A stretch of DNA of 9,739 bases, from the NCBI GenBank assembly GCA_050943075.1, contig JBMNOM010000035.1, positions 1 to 9,739 on the forward strand, read 5' to 3'. Both the position numbers and the translations under genes were made by a program. The DNA comes from CAJKWP01 sp050943075 (lineage in GTDB: Bacteria; Bacillota; Clostridia; Christensenellales; UBA1242). How positions within the stretch are numbered: position 1 is the first letter of the stretch; every line of letters begins with the position of its first letter. This document shows positions 1 through 6,733 of the stretch, one piece after another. The notes under the pieces were generated by a model that searched no databases, had not been told where the DNA came from, and saw only the letters and a list, made by a program, of their open reading frames with translations.

Positions 1-26
1 AATTCATTTTATCTTAATTTTACGTG

Positions 27-73
27 TTTTTTGCTTGTTTTTTAATGTTTTTTCATCATTTTTTAATAATTTT
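27..73. other. Helically phased T-tracts (probable intrinsic DNA bend)
   Basis: Four runs of six T and one of four T start at positions 27, 38, 48, 59 and 70, with spacings of 11, 10, 11 and 11 bases. Tracts of A or T repeated in phase with the helix are known to curve DNA. The tracts lie just beyond the stop codon of the kinase gene. No convincing hairpin terminator for that gene is visible here. Whether the bend has a function or only reflects base composition is unknown. Confidence 0.5.
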
Positions 74-82
74 ATAAAAACT

Positions 83-694
83 TCATTTATTTAGCAACTG
101 CCACACAATTTCAAAAAGTTGTTTTTTTGTGCTTTTAACTTTGCCATCTGTGTTTAATTTGTAAAAGTTAAATTGCTTTTTCAACGCCTCAAAATTTTGT
201 TTTTGAAACAAAACAAACTCGTCGTCATAACTTTTATGTTTTTCATTTTTACGGCTTAAAACTCTTGTTTTTAAATTTTGTGGGCTGGCGTCACACAAAA
301 CAACTAAGTGTGGTTTAACAAATTTTTTTGCAATTTGGCGCGTTAATTTGTTTGGGCATCTGGCTATATTTGTAAAAGCGTATCTGTCACACAAAACAAT
401 TTTTCCTTGCACAAGCGCTGGCAAAACTTGGCTGTTTAAAAGCAAAAGTTTATCGCCTAAAATGAAGATGTTTAAATTTAAAAACTCATCACTTGTTTTG
501 TAATTATTAATGTTTTTTTCAATTGTTTTATACATTTTGTTTTGCTTGGTTTTCATGCTGGGCATTTTCACTTTTTTCACTTCAAAGTGCTTTTCAAGTT
601 CTTTTTTAAGCGCATTTAAAAGAGTGGTTTTGCCTGCGCCATCCACCCCTTCAAACACAATGAGTTTGCCTTTAAAGTTTTTGTTTGTTTTCAT
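83..694 (-). CDS. tmk: Thymidylate kinase-like nucleoside monophosphate kinase (divergent)
   Basis: This 203-residue protein is probably a cytoplasmic dTMP kinase, which phosphorylates dTMP to dTDP for DNA synthesis. The length is normal for the family. The N-terminus carries the family P-loop FEGVDGAGKTT (residues 14-24). A DRY motif at 103-105 matches the family's Asp-Arg motif, and a basic lid-like stretch with R144 and R148 follows. The REPGGT-like motif usual in bacterial dTMP kinases after the second strand is absent; VKMPS (42-46) stands in its place, as in archaeal- or eukaryote-like relatives. A related deoxynucleoside or nucleotide kinase is therefore possible. The gene diverges from the tRNA-modification operon. 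AAAGGG lies only three bases before the ATG, an unusually short spacing, but no better start exists. It ends in TGA, which supports use of the standard code. Confidence 0.75.
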   Translation of the reverse strand: MKTNKNFKGKLIVFEGVDGAGKTTLLNALKKELEKHFEVKKVKMPSMKTKQNKMYKTIEKNINNYKTSDEFLNLNIFILGDKLLLLNSQVLPALVQGKIVLCDRYAFTNIARCPNKLTRQIAKKFVKPHLVVLCDASPQNLKTRVLSRKNEKHKSYDDEFVLFQKQNFEALKKQFNFYKLNTDGKVKSTKKQLFEIVWQLLNK

Positions 695-752
695 CTGCCC
701 TTTTACCTTAAATATAATTACATTATTTTATGTTTTAAAAATTTGTTTTATT

Positions 753-781
753 TTGATTATTAAGATAATTTGTGCTATATT
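753..781 (+). promoter_or_regulatory. Sigma-A-type promoter of the trmR-trhP operon
   Basis: A -35 box TTGATT (753-758) is followed by a 17-base spacer and an extended -10 element, TG-C-TATATT, with the hexamer at 776-781. Transcription would start about seven bases downstream, which is the A of the ATG at 788. No Shine-Dalgarno sequence precedes that ATG, so the first gene may be read from a leaderless mRNA. Confidence 0.75.
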
Positions 782-787
782 TGTGTT

Positions 788-1393
788 ATGGAAAAAAACA
801 CTAAAAAAATAATGGACGAAATTAGGCAGTTTGCCGCTGAAAATTTTGTTCCCATTGTGCGCGAAGAAACGCAAAAACATTTGGTGCAAACAATTCAAAA
901 TGTAAAACCAAAACAAATTTTGGAAATTGGAACAGCAATTGGCTACAGCGGAATTTTGATGCTTTCAAATTGTGAAGAAGGCACTCATTTAACAACAATT
1001 GAATTAATTGAAAAGCGTTTTGAAAAAGCAAAACAAAATTTTGAAAAAGTTGGTTTTGCTTCCCAAGTCACACAAATTTTTGACGATGCATTTAAAGCAA
1101 TTTCACAGCAAAAAGAAAACAGTTTTGACTTTATTTTTTTGGACGGCCCAAAAGGACAATATGCAAACTATTTGCCAATTTTAAAAAAATTGCTTAAGCC
1201 AAATGGAGTGCTATTTGCAGACGATGTGCTTTACAGAGGCATGGTTTTAAGTGATGAGTATCCAAAACACAAAGAAAGAAGAATTGTTTTAGGGTTGCGT
1301 GCGTTTTTGCAAAACTTAATGCAAGATAATGATTTTGAAACAAAGCTGTTTGAAATTGAAGATGGATTTACAATTTCAAAAAAAATAAAATAA
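788..1393 (+). CDS. trmR: TrmR-type O-methyltransferase (tRNA 5-hydroxyuridine methyltransferase)
   Basis: This 201-residue class I S-adenosylmethionine-dependent methyltransferase belongs to the YrrM/TrmR group. TrmR in Bacillus subtilis methylates 5-hydroxyuridine at tRNA wobble position 34 to 5-methoxyuridine. The SAM-binding loop LEIGTAIGYSG is at residues 45-55. The acidic ribose-binding residue is probably E72. The DFIFLDGPKGQY block (114-125) and FADDVLYRG (143-151) carry the acidic residues expected to bind the metal ion and cofactor. The closely following U32-family gene matches the yrrM-yrrN-yrrO neighbourhood of B. subtilis and supports the assignment over a catechol-type methyltransferase. 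I chose ATG 788 over an in-frame TTG at 770, because the TTG lies inside the promoter and would not be transcribed. There is no Shine-Dalgarno sequence before the ATG, unlike the other genes here. Specificity rests on family and context, not on direct evidence. Confidence 0.85.
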   Translation: MEKNTKKIMDEIRQFAAENFVPIVREETQKHLVQTIQNVKPKQILEIGTAIGYSGILMLSNCEEGTHLTTIELIEKRFEKAKQNFEKVGFASQVTQIFDDAFKAISQQKENSFDFIFLDGPKGQYANYLPILKKLLKPNGVLFADDVLYRGMVLSDEYPKHKERRIVLGLRAFLQNLMQDNDFETKLFEIEDGFTISKKIK

Positions 1394-1412
1394 AAAAACA
1401 AAAGGGAAAATT

Positions 1413-2636
1413 ATGAAAAGAAAAGATGTTGAACTTCTTGCCCCCGCTGGGGATATGGAAAAACTTAAAACAGCCATTGAATATGGCGCCGATGCGGTTT
1501 ATTTTGCTGGAAAAAGGTTTGGTTTAAGAGCGCTTTCTGCAAACTTTGACAAAAACGAACTTAAAGAAGCAATTGAATTTGCACATTCAAAAGGCGTGAA
1601 ATGTTATATCACTGTGAACATTATTGCCCACAATTCTGATTTCATTGGCCTTGCAGATTACATTAAGGAACTTGAAGAACTTAAAGCAGATGCAGTGATT
1701 ATTGCCGACCTTGGCATTGCATCACTTGTTAAAGAAGTTGCTCCAAACCTTGAACTTCACGTAAGCACACAAGCAAGCATCACAAACATTCACACTGCCC
1801 TTGCTTGGGTTAAACTTGGCGCAAAACGTTTGGTTTTGGCAAGAGAATTGTCTTTGCAAGAAATTCGCCAAATCAAACAAGCACTTCCAGAGGATGTTAC
1901 GCTTGAAACTTTTGTGCATGGTTCAATGTGCATTTCCTATTCTGGCAGATGCTTATTAAGCAACTATTTCACAGGACGCGACAGCAACCGCGGGCTTTGC
2001 ACCCAACCTTGCAGATGGGGATATCAAATCACACCAGTTAACAATGAAAATAAAAAGTCCTACCCAATTGAAGAAGACGAAAGAGGCACATACATTTTAA
2101 ACAGCAAAGACATGTGTTTGGTGGAACATTTGGAAGAGCTTTACGAGGCTGGAATTACAAGTTTTAAAATTGAAGGCAGAATGAAAACCCCTTACTATCT
2201 TGCAACTGTTGTTAATGCTTACAACCGCCGTTTAATTGAAATTGAAAATAGGCAAGAGCCAAAATTTGATTGGAAAGAAGAACTTGCAAAAACAAGCAAC
2301 CGTGAGTTTACAACTGGTTTTTACTTTGGCGAAGACAACAAACAAAACTATAAGCAAAGTGGCGGGCTTCAAACTCACACATTTGTTGCACTTGTTTTGC
2401 AAGACGCAGAAAATGGCTATTGTTTGGTAGAACAAAGAAACCGCTTTAAACTTGGTGACGAACTTGAAGTGCTTTCCCCAGATGAAAATTTTAACCAAAT
2501 AATCAAAGTGGAACAAATTTTGAAAGAAGACCAAACAGAAATTGACGATGCAAAAGGCGTTCAAGAAAAACTTTATTTAAAAACAAACTTAAATTTAAAA
2601 CAAAACTCAATTTTAAGAAAGAGAGCTGAAAAATAA
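1413..2636 (+). CDS. trhP: U32-family tRNA hydroxylation protein (TrhP/YrrO type)
   Basis: This 407-residue protein belongs to peptidase family U32. Its characterised bacterial members TrhP and RlhA hydroxylate RNA pyrimidines with an iron-sulphur cluster and prephenate; they are not proven proteases. The N-terminal barrel-like domain begins with ELLAPAGDMEKLKTA (7-21). The U32 signature spans ETFVHGSMCISYSGRC (165-180), followed by GRDSNRGLCTQPCRW (188-202), NSKDMC (230-235) and FKIEGRMK (251-258). Cysteines 173, 180, 196 or 200, and 235 are the likely Fe-S ligands. A small C-terminal domain of the U32_C type covers roughly 318-402. The long form and adjacency to trmR favour TrhP (tRNA U34) over RlhA (23S rRNA C2501). 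B. subtilis has two neighbouring paralogues; only one is present here. AAAGGG at 1401-1406 sits six bases before the ATG. The stop codon overlaps the next start as TAATG. Confidence 0.87.
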   Translation: MKRKDVELLAPAGDMEKLKTAIEYGADAVYFAGKRFGLRALSANFDKNELKEAIEFAHSKGVKCYITVNIIAHNSDFIGLADYIKELEELKADAVIIADLGIASLVKEVAPNLELHVSTQASITNIHTALAWVKLGAKRLVLARELSLQEIRQIKQALPEDVTLETFVHGSMCISYSGRCLLSNYFTGRDSNRGLCTQPCRWGYQITPVNNENKKSYPIEEDERGTYILNSKDMCLVEHLEELYEAGITSFKIEGRMKTPYYLATVVNAYNRRLIEIENRQEPKFDWKEELAKTSNREFTTGFYFGEDNKQNYKQSGGLQTHTFVALVLQDAENGYCLVEQRNRFKLGDELEVLSPDENFNQIIKVEQILKEDQTEIDDAKGVQEKLYLKTNLNLKQNSILRKRAEK

Positions 2637-4087
2637 TGGAAAAAAGTTTAAAAAAAGAAATTATTAATTATTCCCTAATTGCCATATCAGTTTTTCTTAT
2701 GTTTGGAATTAGGCTTTTTGATTTTGGAACAGCACTTCCAAAAGATGCATTTGCTGTTCTTGGAGTGTTTTTGGGCAGTTTGATTTTGTGGCTTTTTGTT
2801 GGCATTGACTGGACAAGTGTTTTAAGCATTCTTGCCCTTGCCACAATTAAAACATTGGGCTATAAAAGTGTTTTGTCTTCCGCATTTGGAAATGACACTT
2901 TCACATTTTTACTTTTCACATTTGTTTTAACATATGCGTTAAGCAAAACACCAATCATCAAACGCGTGGCTGTTGCATTTGTTTCAAACAAATTTGCACG
3001 CAAAAACGGCTGGCTTTTTGTCACAATGCTTCTTTTTGGCATTTTGGTTATTGGTTGCTTTGTGTCACCTTCTGTTTTGTTTATTGTGCTTTTGCCTTTA
3101 ATTGAAGAAATTATTAAATTGGCAAACATTGAAAAAGGCGAAAAAACAGGTGCAATGCTTATGATTGGCTTTGCTTTTGTTGTTTCAATTTCATCTGGCA
3201 TGACACCAATTGCACACGTTTTCCCAGCCATCGCAATGAGCAACTATGCTCAGGCAGTTGGGCAAAACATTGGCTATTTGTCATATATGCTTGTAGCAAT
3301 TCCTGTTGGGCTTTTGGCTTTTGCCGCTTTAATGTTGTTTTTCAGGTTTATTATGCGCCCTGATGTTAAAAAACTTGAAAACATTGATATAACACCTTTA
3401 AAACAAGGCCTTCCAAAAATCACAAAAGCGGAAATAATAACATTAACAACATTTATTTCAGTTATATTAATTTGGATTTTGCCAAGTTTAATTAAAAACT
3501 TGTTGCCAGATTTTTCAACATTTTTAAGTAATTTGGGCTTAACACTTCCTGCCCTTCTTGGCGTGGTTGTGCTTTGCGTGATTAAAGTTAACAAAAAACC
3601 ACTTCTTGAAATTAACGATGCATTTAAAAATGGTGTGCCTTGGCCAAGTTTAATTATGTGCAGTGCAACTTTGGCAGTTGGTGCAGCATTAACAAACGAT
3701 GGCATTGGTTTAATCAGCTTTTTAACAACAAATCTTGCACCAAAACTCAGTGGTCTTCCTGTTATAGCCTTAGTGGCAATTTTTATAATTTGGGCAACCT
3801 TGCAAACAAATGTTTCTTCAAACATTGTAACATCAACCGTGGTGTCAAACGTGGCAATCATTGTTTTAATTGCAAACCCAAGCATCAACTTGGCAGCTTT
3901 GGTGGTTTTAATTGGAATGCTTAGCGCCTATGCTTTTGCAACTCCACCTTCAATGCCACACATTGCCCTAACAACTTCCAGCCCATACACAAACACAAGC
4001 CAAGTGTTTAAATATGGCTCACTTTTGTCTGTGGCAAGCATTGTAATTTCAATTCTTGCTTATTACTTTGCACTTTTAATTTTTTAG
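2636..4087 (+). CDS. Divergent DASS/SLC13-type carboxylate transporter
   Basis: This 483-residue polytopic membrane protein has about a dozen hydrophobic segments and resembles the divalent anion:sodium symporter (DASS, SLC13) family, whose members carry succinate, citrate or sulphate. Both inverted repeats can be seen. In repeat one, SPS (144-146) is seven residues before P154 and aligns by eye with the first SNT motif. GMTPIAH (188-194) follows as the counterpart of the glycine and TP segment. In repeat two, SNI (395-397) aligns with the second SNT and ATPPSMPH (435-442) with the second TPP segment. The altered SNT motifs suggest a substrate or ion coupling different from the known carriers. 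Its start codon shares one base with the stop of trhP, so translation is probably coupled, and chorismate mutase follows eight bases later. The substrate is unknown. Chorismate, prephenate or shikimate-type acids are a context-based guess. Confidence 0.75.
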   Translation: MEKSLKKEIINYSLIAISVFLMFGIRLFDFGTALPKDAFAVLGVFLGSLILWLFVGIDWTSVLSILALATIKTLGYKSVLSSAFGNDTFTFLLFTFVLTYALSKTPIIKRVAVAFVSNKFARKNGWLFVTMLLFGILVIGCFVSPSVLFIVLLPLIEEIIKLANIEKGEKTGAMLMIGFAFVVSISSGMTPIAHVFPAIAMSNYAQAVGQNIGYLSYMLVAIPVGLLAFAALMLFFRFIMRPDVKKLENIDITPLKQGLPKITKAEIITLTTFISVILIWILPSLIKNLLPDFSTFLSNLGLTLPALLGVVVLCVIKVNKKPLLEINDAFKNGVPWPSLIMCSATLAVGAALTNDGIGLISFLTTNLAPKLSGLPVIALVAIFIIWATLQTNVSSNIVTSTVVSNVAIIVLIANPSINLAALVVLIGMLSAYAFATPPSMPHIALTTSSPYTNTSQVFKYGSLLSVASIVISILAYYFALLIF

Positions 4088-4095
4088 GAGATAAT

Positions 4096-4368
4096 ATGAA
4101 AAACTTGGACGAATTAAGAAAAGAAATCAATTTTGTTGATGACGAAATTTTAAAATTGTTTGAAAAGCGAATGGACATTGTTAAAGAAATTAACAAAATT
4201 AAAACAGAACTTGGCTTGCCAATTTTTGTGCCAGAAAGAGAAACACAAATGAAAGAAGCAAACTGCAAAAAACTTCAAAATGCAGATTACACAAATTACT
4301 ATTTGCAAGTGCTTGAAAGTTATTTGGAAGTTTCAAAGCAATTTCAAAACGAACTTGCAAAAAAGTAA
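4096..4368 (+). CDS. aroQ: Stand-alone AroQ-type chorismate mutase
   Basis: This 90-residue all-helical protein has the size of a monofunctional AroQ chorismate mutase, which rearranges chorismate to prephenate in the cytoplasm. Aligned by eye to the mutase domain of E. coli PheA, nearly every active-site residue is present: R8, R25, K36, R48, E49, S80 and Q84 match R11, R28, K39, R51, E52, S84 and Q88. The exception is V45 in place of D48. No dehydratase, dehydrogenase or DAHP synthase domain is fused, and no aromatic amino acid gene lies nearby. A strong AGGAG (4086-4090) overlaps the stop codon of the transporter gene, five bases before the ATG. As last gene of an operon with TrhP and TrmR, it is likely to supply prephenate for tRNA hydroxylation; that role is inferred. 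A general role in phenylalanine and tyrosine synthesis is the alternative. Confidence 0.88.
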   Translation: MKNLDELRKEINFVDDEILKLFEKRMDIVKEINKIKTELGLPIFVPERETQMKEANCKKLQNADYTNYYLQVLESYLEVSKQFQNELAKK

Positions 4369-4485
4369 TTCTTTGAAAAATCTTGTTATTGTTAAAACAT
4401 CGAATGTTAATTTACAAATTTAATAATGCTGATTTTAATTTAAAAATTACATGCAAAAGAAATATTAAAACTCAATTAATTTACA

Positions 4486-4522
4486 AAAAAAGAACTATTT
4501 CATTAAGATTTAGTTCTTTTTT
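4486..4522. terminator. Bidirectional Rho-independent terminator
   Basis: AAAAAAGAACTA (4486-4497) pairs over 12 bases with TAGTTCTTTTTT (4511-4522) around a 13-base loop. T-runs fall on the 3' side of the stem on both strands. It can end the + strand trmR operon and the - strand leucine-rich-repeat operon, which converge here. The 117 bases between the chorismate mutase and this hairpin hold nothing recognisable. Confidence 0.8.
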
Positions 4523-4550
4523 ATTATGTAATTTTTTGTTAATACACTGT

Positions 4551-6296
4551 TTATAGCTCTTGCGACATGCCAAGATCATTAACAATATTATTTTGCGCAT
4601 TTTTGTATGCTTGAAGGAAATTGTCGCCGTGTGTTTTAAGAAGTGGTAAATTAACCTTCAAAATGTCTGGATTTCTGGCAATAAATCTATCTCCAACTTG
4701 TTCAAGATTTGGAAAATTAATGAATTTCAAGCCCTGATTAAGTTCCAAAAAGTTATTTCCAACGCTTTTTAACGCTGGCGCATAAAACCTTTCAATTTTT
4801 GAATTATTGCTGATAAAGTTAATTTCAGCAATTTGTAAGTTTGGAAGTTCAACAATTGATAATTTTTGGTTTGATTGAAGAAAAAAACTCTCTGCGGTTT
4901 CCAAGTTTGGTAAAGAAAGCATTTCTAAATCTTCATTCTGACTTAAAAAGAAACTTCCACAATGTTTTAAATTTGGCAAATTAAGTTCATTAAGCACTTT
5001 GTTATCAGCCAAAAAGTTGTTCTTAACAGTTTTAAGATTTGGAAAGTCAACTTTTTGAATTGTTTGTGAAGATGCCATAAAGTTGTGCCCCGCCTCCACA
5101 AGCTCTGGCATATTTACTTTTACTAAGTGTGTGGAAGCAGCGCAAAAATTATCACCAACAGATTTAACGTTTGGTAAATCAAGCTCCACTAAATGTTTGG
5201 CGTTCGAGTCCAAATGGTTGCAACACATAAAATTGTCTTCAATCTTTGTGAGATTTGGATTGGAATATTTAATAAATCTGTTGTATTTATCAAGTGTTAT
5301 TCTAACAATTTCACCACCATCTTTTGGGGTTATATTTAACACTTTTTCATCTCTTTCTTTTCTTACTTCAATTTTTTCAATGTTGTTTTTGAAATAATCA
5401 GTAAAACTGTCCTTTTTTTGGTATGCGTCCACTATAATTTCTTCAATTTCTTTAGAATCAAATTTAATTAAATACCCATCGGTTAAAATGCGTGTCGCTG
5501 GGTCAAATTTAGTTACAACATCACGATTACTAATTAAAATGTTGTTTTCACAAAAAGAAAACAATGATTTAGTGTCAAGTGCTCTATAAGCCTTTGAATC
5601 CACAGTTCGGTAATTATTATGTATGAAAAAATCCAAAGTTTTAGATTCCTGCATGCTATATTCACGAACAAAACTGTACCTTAAACCTGGAACAATCTCG
5701 TCAAGGTTGTTTGAAAAAGTGGCATCTGGGTTTTTAACCGTGTGATTGTATCTGTTTTTAATTGAAAGAGTGCTTGCAATTCGGCTTTCAAATTGAATGC
5801 TTATAACTGATGTTCCATACTCATCTTGACGCTCTGGATTTTTAAAATCTTCCCTAACTAAATTTTCAGCACCATCTTTAACTGCAAAAAACACACTATG
5901 TGTGTTAATTCTGTTTGCATCACGGAAAGTGCAAAGTTCTTCCTCTGGCTTCCAATATTTTTTAAAAGAATCAATATCTTCTTGTGTTTCGCATTTATAA
6001 AGTGTGTAGCCAGCTTCTTTTATAAGTTCAAAAGGACTTTTATAAGGAGTTTGATCTGCTGGTTTTTCCTTGACTTTAATTGCGTTGTAAAGATCATATA
6101 TAAAAAACCTAAAGCTATTAATGTTCACGCTTGCGCCTAAATCTTCATAAAGCATTTTTGATGGAGCAAATTTGCTTGAAATTATGTTGTAAAGCAAACC
6201 CTCTTCCTCCAAAATTGTTGGAAAAGAATCGCGACAAAAAGGCGCAAACCTTTCGCCATATTCTTCTTTGATTTTTTTTAAATCTGGATTATTCAT
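4551..6296 (-). CDS. Large protein with unknown N-terminal region and 22-residue leucine-rich-type repeats
   Basis: This 581-residue protein has no signal peptide or membrane segment and is probably cytoplasmic. Residues 1 to about 345 form a region I cannot assign. It is rich in charged and aromatic residues, with a striking block at 158-195 (DEYGTSVISIQFESR and SIKNRYNHTVKNPDATF) that looks strongly constrained. Residues 369-566 are nine tandem 22-residue units with the pattern LxxLxLPNLKxVGxNFLxxNxx, preceded by one degenerate unit. Such units should stack as a solenoid that binds a protein or other ligand, like leucine-rich repeats. The cell-surface BspA type normally has an export signal, which is missing here. 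AAAGGG precedes the ATG, and the gene is 15 bases downstream of the 101-residue gene in the same operon. Function is unknown. Confidence 0.8.
   Translation of the reverse strand: MNNPDLKKIKEEYGERFAPFCRDSFPTILEEEGLLYNIISSKFAPSKMLYEDLGASVNINSFRFFIYDLYNAIKVKEKPADQTPYKSPFELIKEAGYTLYKCETQEDIDSFKKYWKPEEELCTFRDANRINTHSVFFAVKDGAENLVREDFKNPERQDEYGTSVISIQFESRIASTLSIKNRYNHTVKNPDATFSNNLDEIVPGLRYSFVREYSMQESKTLDFFIHNNYRTVDSKAYRALDTKSLFSFCENNILISNRDVVTKFDPATRILTDGYLIKFDSKEIEEIIVDAYQKKDSFTDYFKNNIEKIEVRKERDEKVLNITPKDGGEIVRITLDKYNRFIKYSNPNLTKIEDNFMCCNHLDSNAKHLVELDLPNVKSVGDNFCAASTHLVKVNMPELVEAGHNFMASSQTIQKVDFPNLKTVKNNFLADNKVLNELNLPNLKHCGSFFLSQNEDLEMLSLPNLETAESFFLQSNQKLSIVELPNLQIAEINFISNNSKIERFYAPALKSVGNNFLELNQGLKFINFPNLEQVGDRFIARNPDILKVNLPLLKTHGDNFLQAYKNAQNNIVNDLGMSQEL
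4599..5192 (-). repeat. Nine tandem 66-base coding repeats (22-residue leucine-rich type)
   Basis: Nine uninterrupted 22-residue units encoded by exactly 594 bases make up the C-terminal part of the 581-residue protein. Recurring positions are a leucine or other hydrophobic residue at 1 and 4, Pro at 7 and Leu or Val at 9. Gly is common at 13, Phe is invariant at 16 and Asn is frequent near 20. DNA identity between units is low, so the repeat is old and not a recent slippage product. Confidence 0.85.
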
Positions 6297-6311
6297 TTTC
6301 CAACCCTTTTC

Positions 6312-6617
6312 TTAACCGAAAAATCTTTTCAAAAAAGTTTTTTTGTCATTTTTTAAAAGCATGATGCAGTCAATGTCTTTGCTGCTTTCAATTTTTCTGC
6401 CATAAACTTCATCAAGTGGTCCAAATTGATAATGTGTGCTAAATTCATCATAATTTGGGTCCAAAAGTTCGTCGTGAAAACCAAGTGTGTCGCCAATTTT
6501 TGGGGCAGTTTCAAGCCCATAAAAACGCAAGTTCAATTTATACTTTTTTTGATTCTCAAAATCAACTAATATGTAATCGTTATTTGTGTATATATCAACA
6601 ATTTGCAATTTTGGCAT
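6312..6617 (-). CDS. Conserved-looking hypothetical protein, 101 residues
   Basis: I do not recognise a named family with certainty. The sequence resembles small uncharacterised Bacillota proteins. These share a short beta-rich N-terminus, a PKIGDTLGFHDELLD segment (39-53), a YQFGPLDEVYGR segment (63-74) and a C-terminal LKRFFG tail (96-101). It has no signal peptide, membrane helix or DNA-binding motif that I can see. A strong AGAGGAGA ribosome binding site precedes the ATG, and a promoter lies at 6643-6671, so it is the first gene of a two-gene operon with the leucine-rich-repeat protein. The tight spacing suggests that the two products act together, but the role is unknown. Confidence 0.75.
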   Translation of the reverse strand: MPKLQIVDIYTNNDYILVDFENQKKYKLNLRFYGLETAPKIGDTLGFHDELLDPNYDEFSTHYQFGPLDEVYGRKIESSKDIDCIMLLKNDKKTFLKRFFG

Positions 6618-6642
6618 TTATGTCTCCTCTTTTATATAATTT

Positions 6643-6671
6643 ATATTAACATATAGGCATAATTTTGTAAA
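6643..6671 (-). promoter_or_regulatory. Promoter of the 101-residue/leucine-rich-repeat operon
   Basis: Read on the - strand, TTTACA (6666-6671) is followed by a 17-base spacer and an extended -10 element, TG-T-TAATAT, with the hexamer at 6643-6648. The predicted start near 6636 leaves a short leader that keeps the AGAGGAGA ribosome binding site. A second extended -10-like sequence, TGTTATATT, lies further upstream at about 6690-6700 but lacks a good -35 box. Confidence 0.6.
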
Positions 6672-6733
6672 TATATTTATGTAAAATATAAAAATATAAC
6701 AAGTTATAGCCAAGAGATACTTAATGATTTGAT

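Noticed and set aside
770..787. TTG start that would extend TrmR by six residues
   Set aside because: The TTG lies between the -35 and -10 boxes and would not be present in the transcript. The family-like protein starts well from ATG 788.
3274..3888. Long - strand reading frame opposite the transporter gene
   Set aside because: It is an antisense shadow of a clear membrane-protein gene, with no ribosome binding site and no recognisable protein features.
5198..5212. GGCGTTCGAGTCC, similar to a tRNA T-loop
   Set aside because: It lies inside the repeat-protein gene. No acceptor stem, anticodon arm or D arm can be formed around it.
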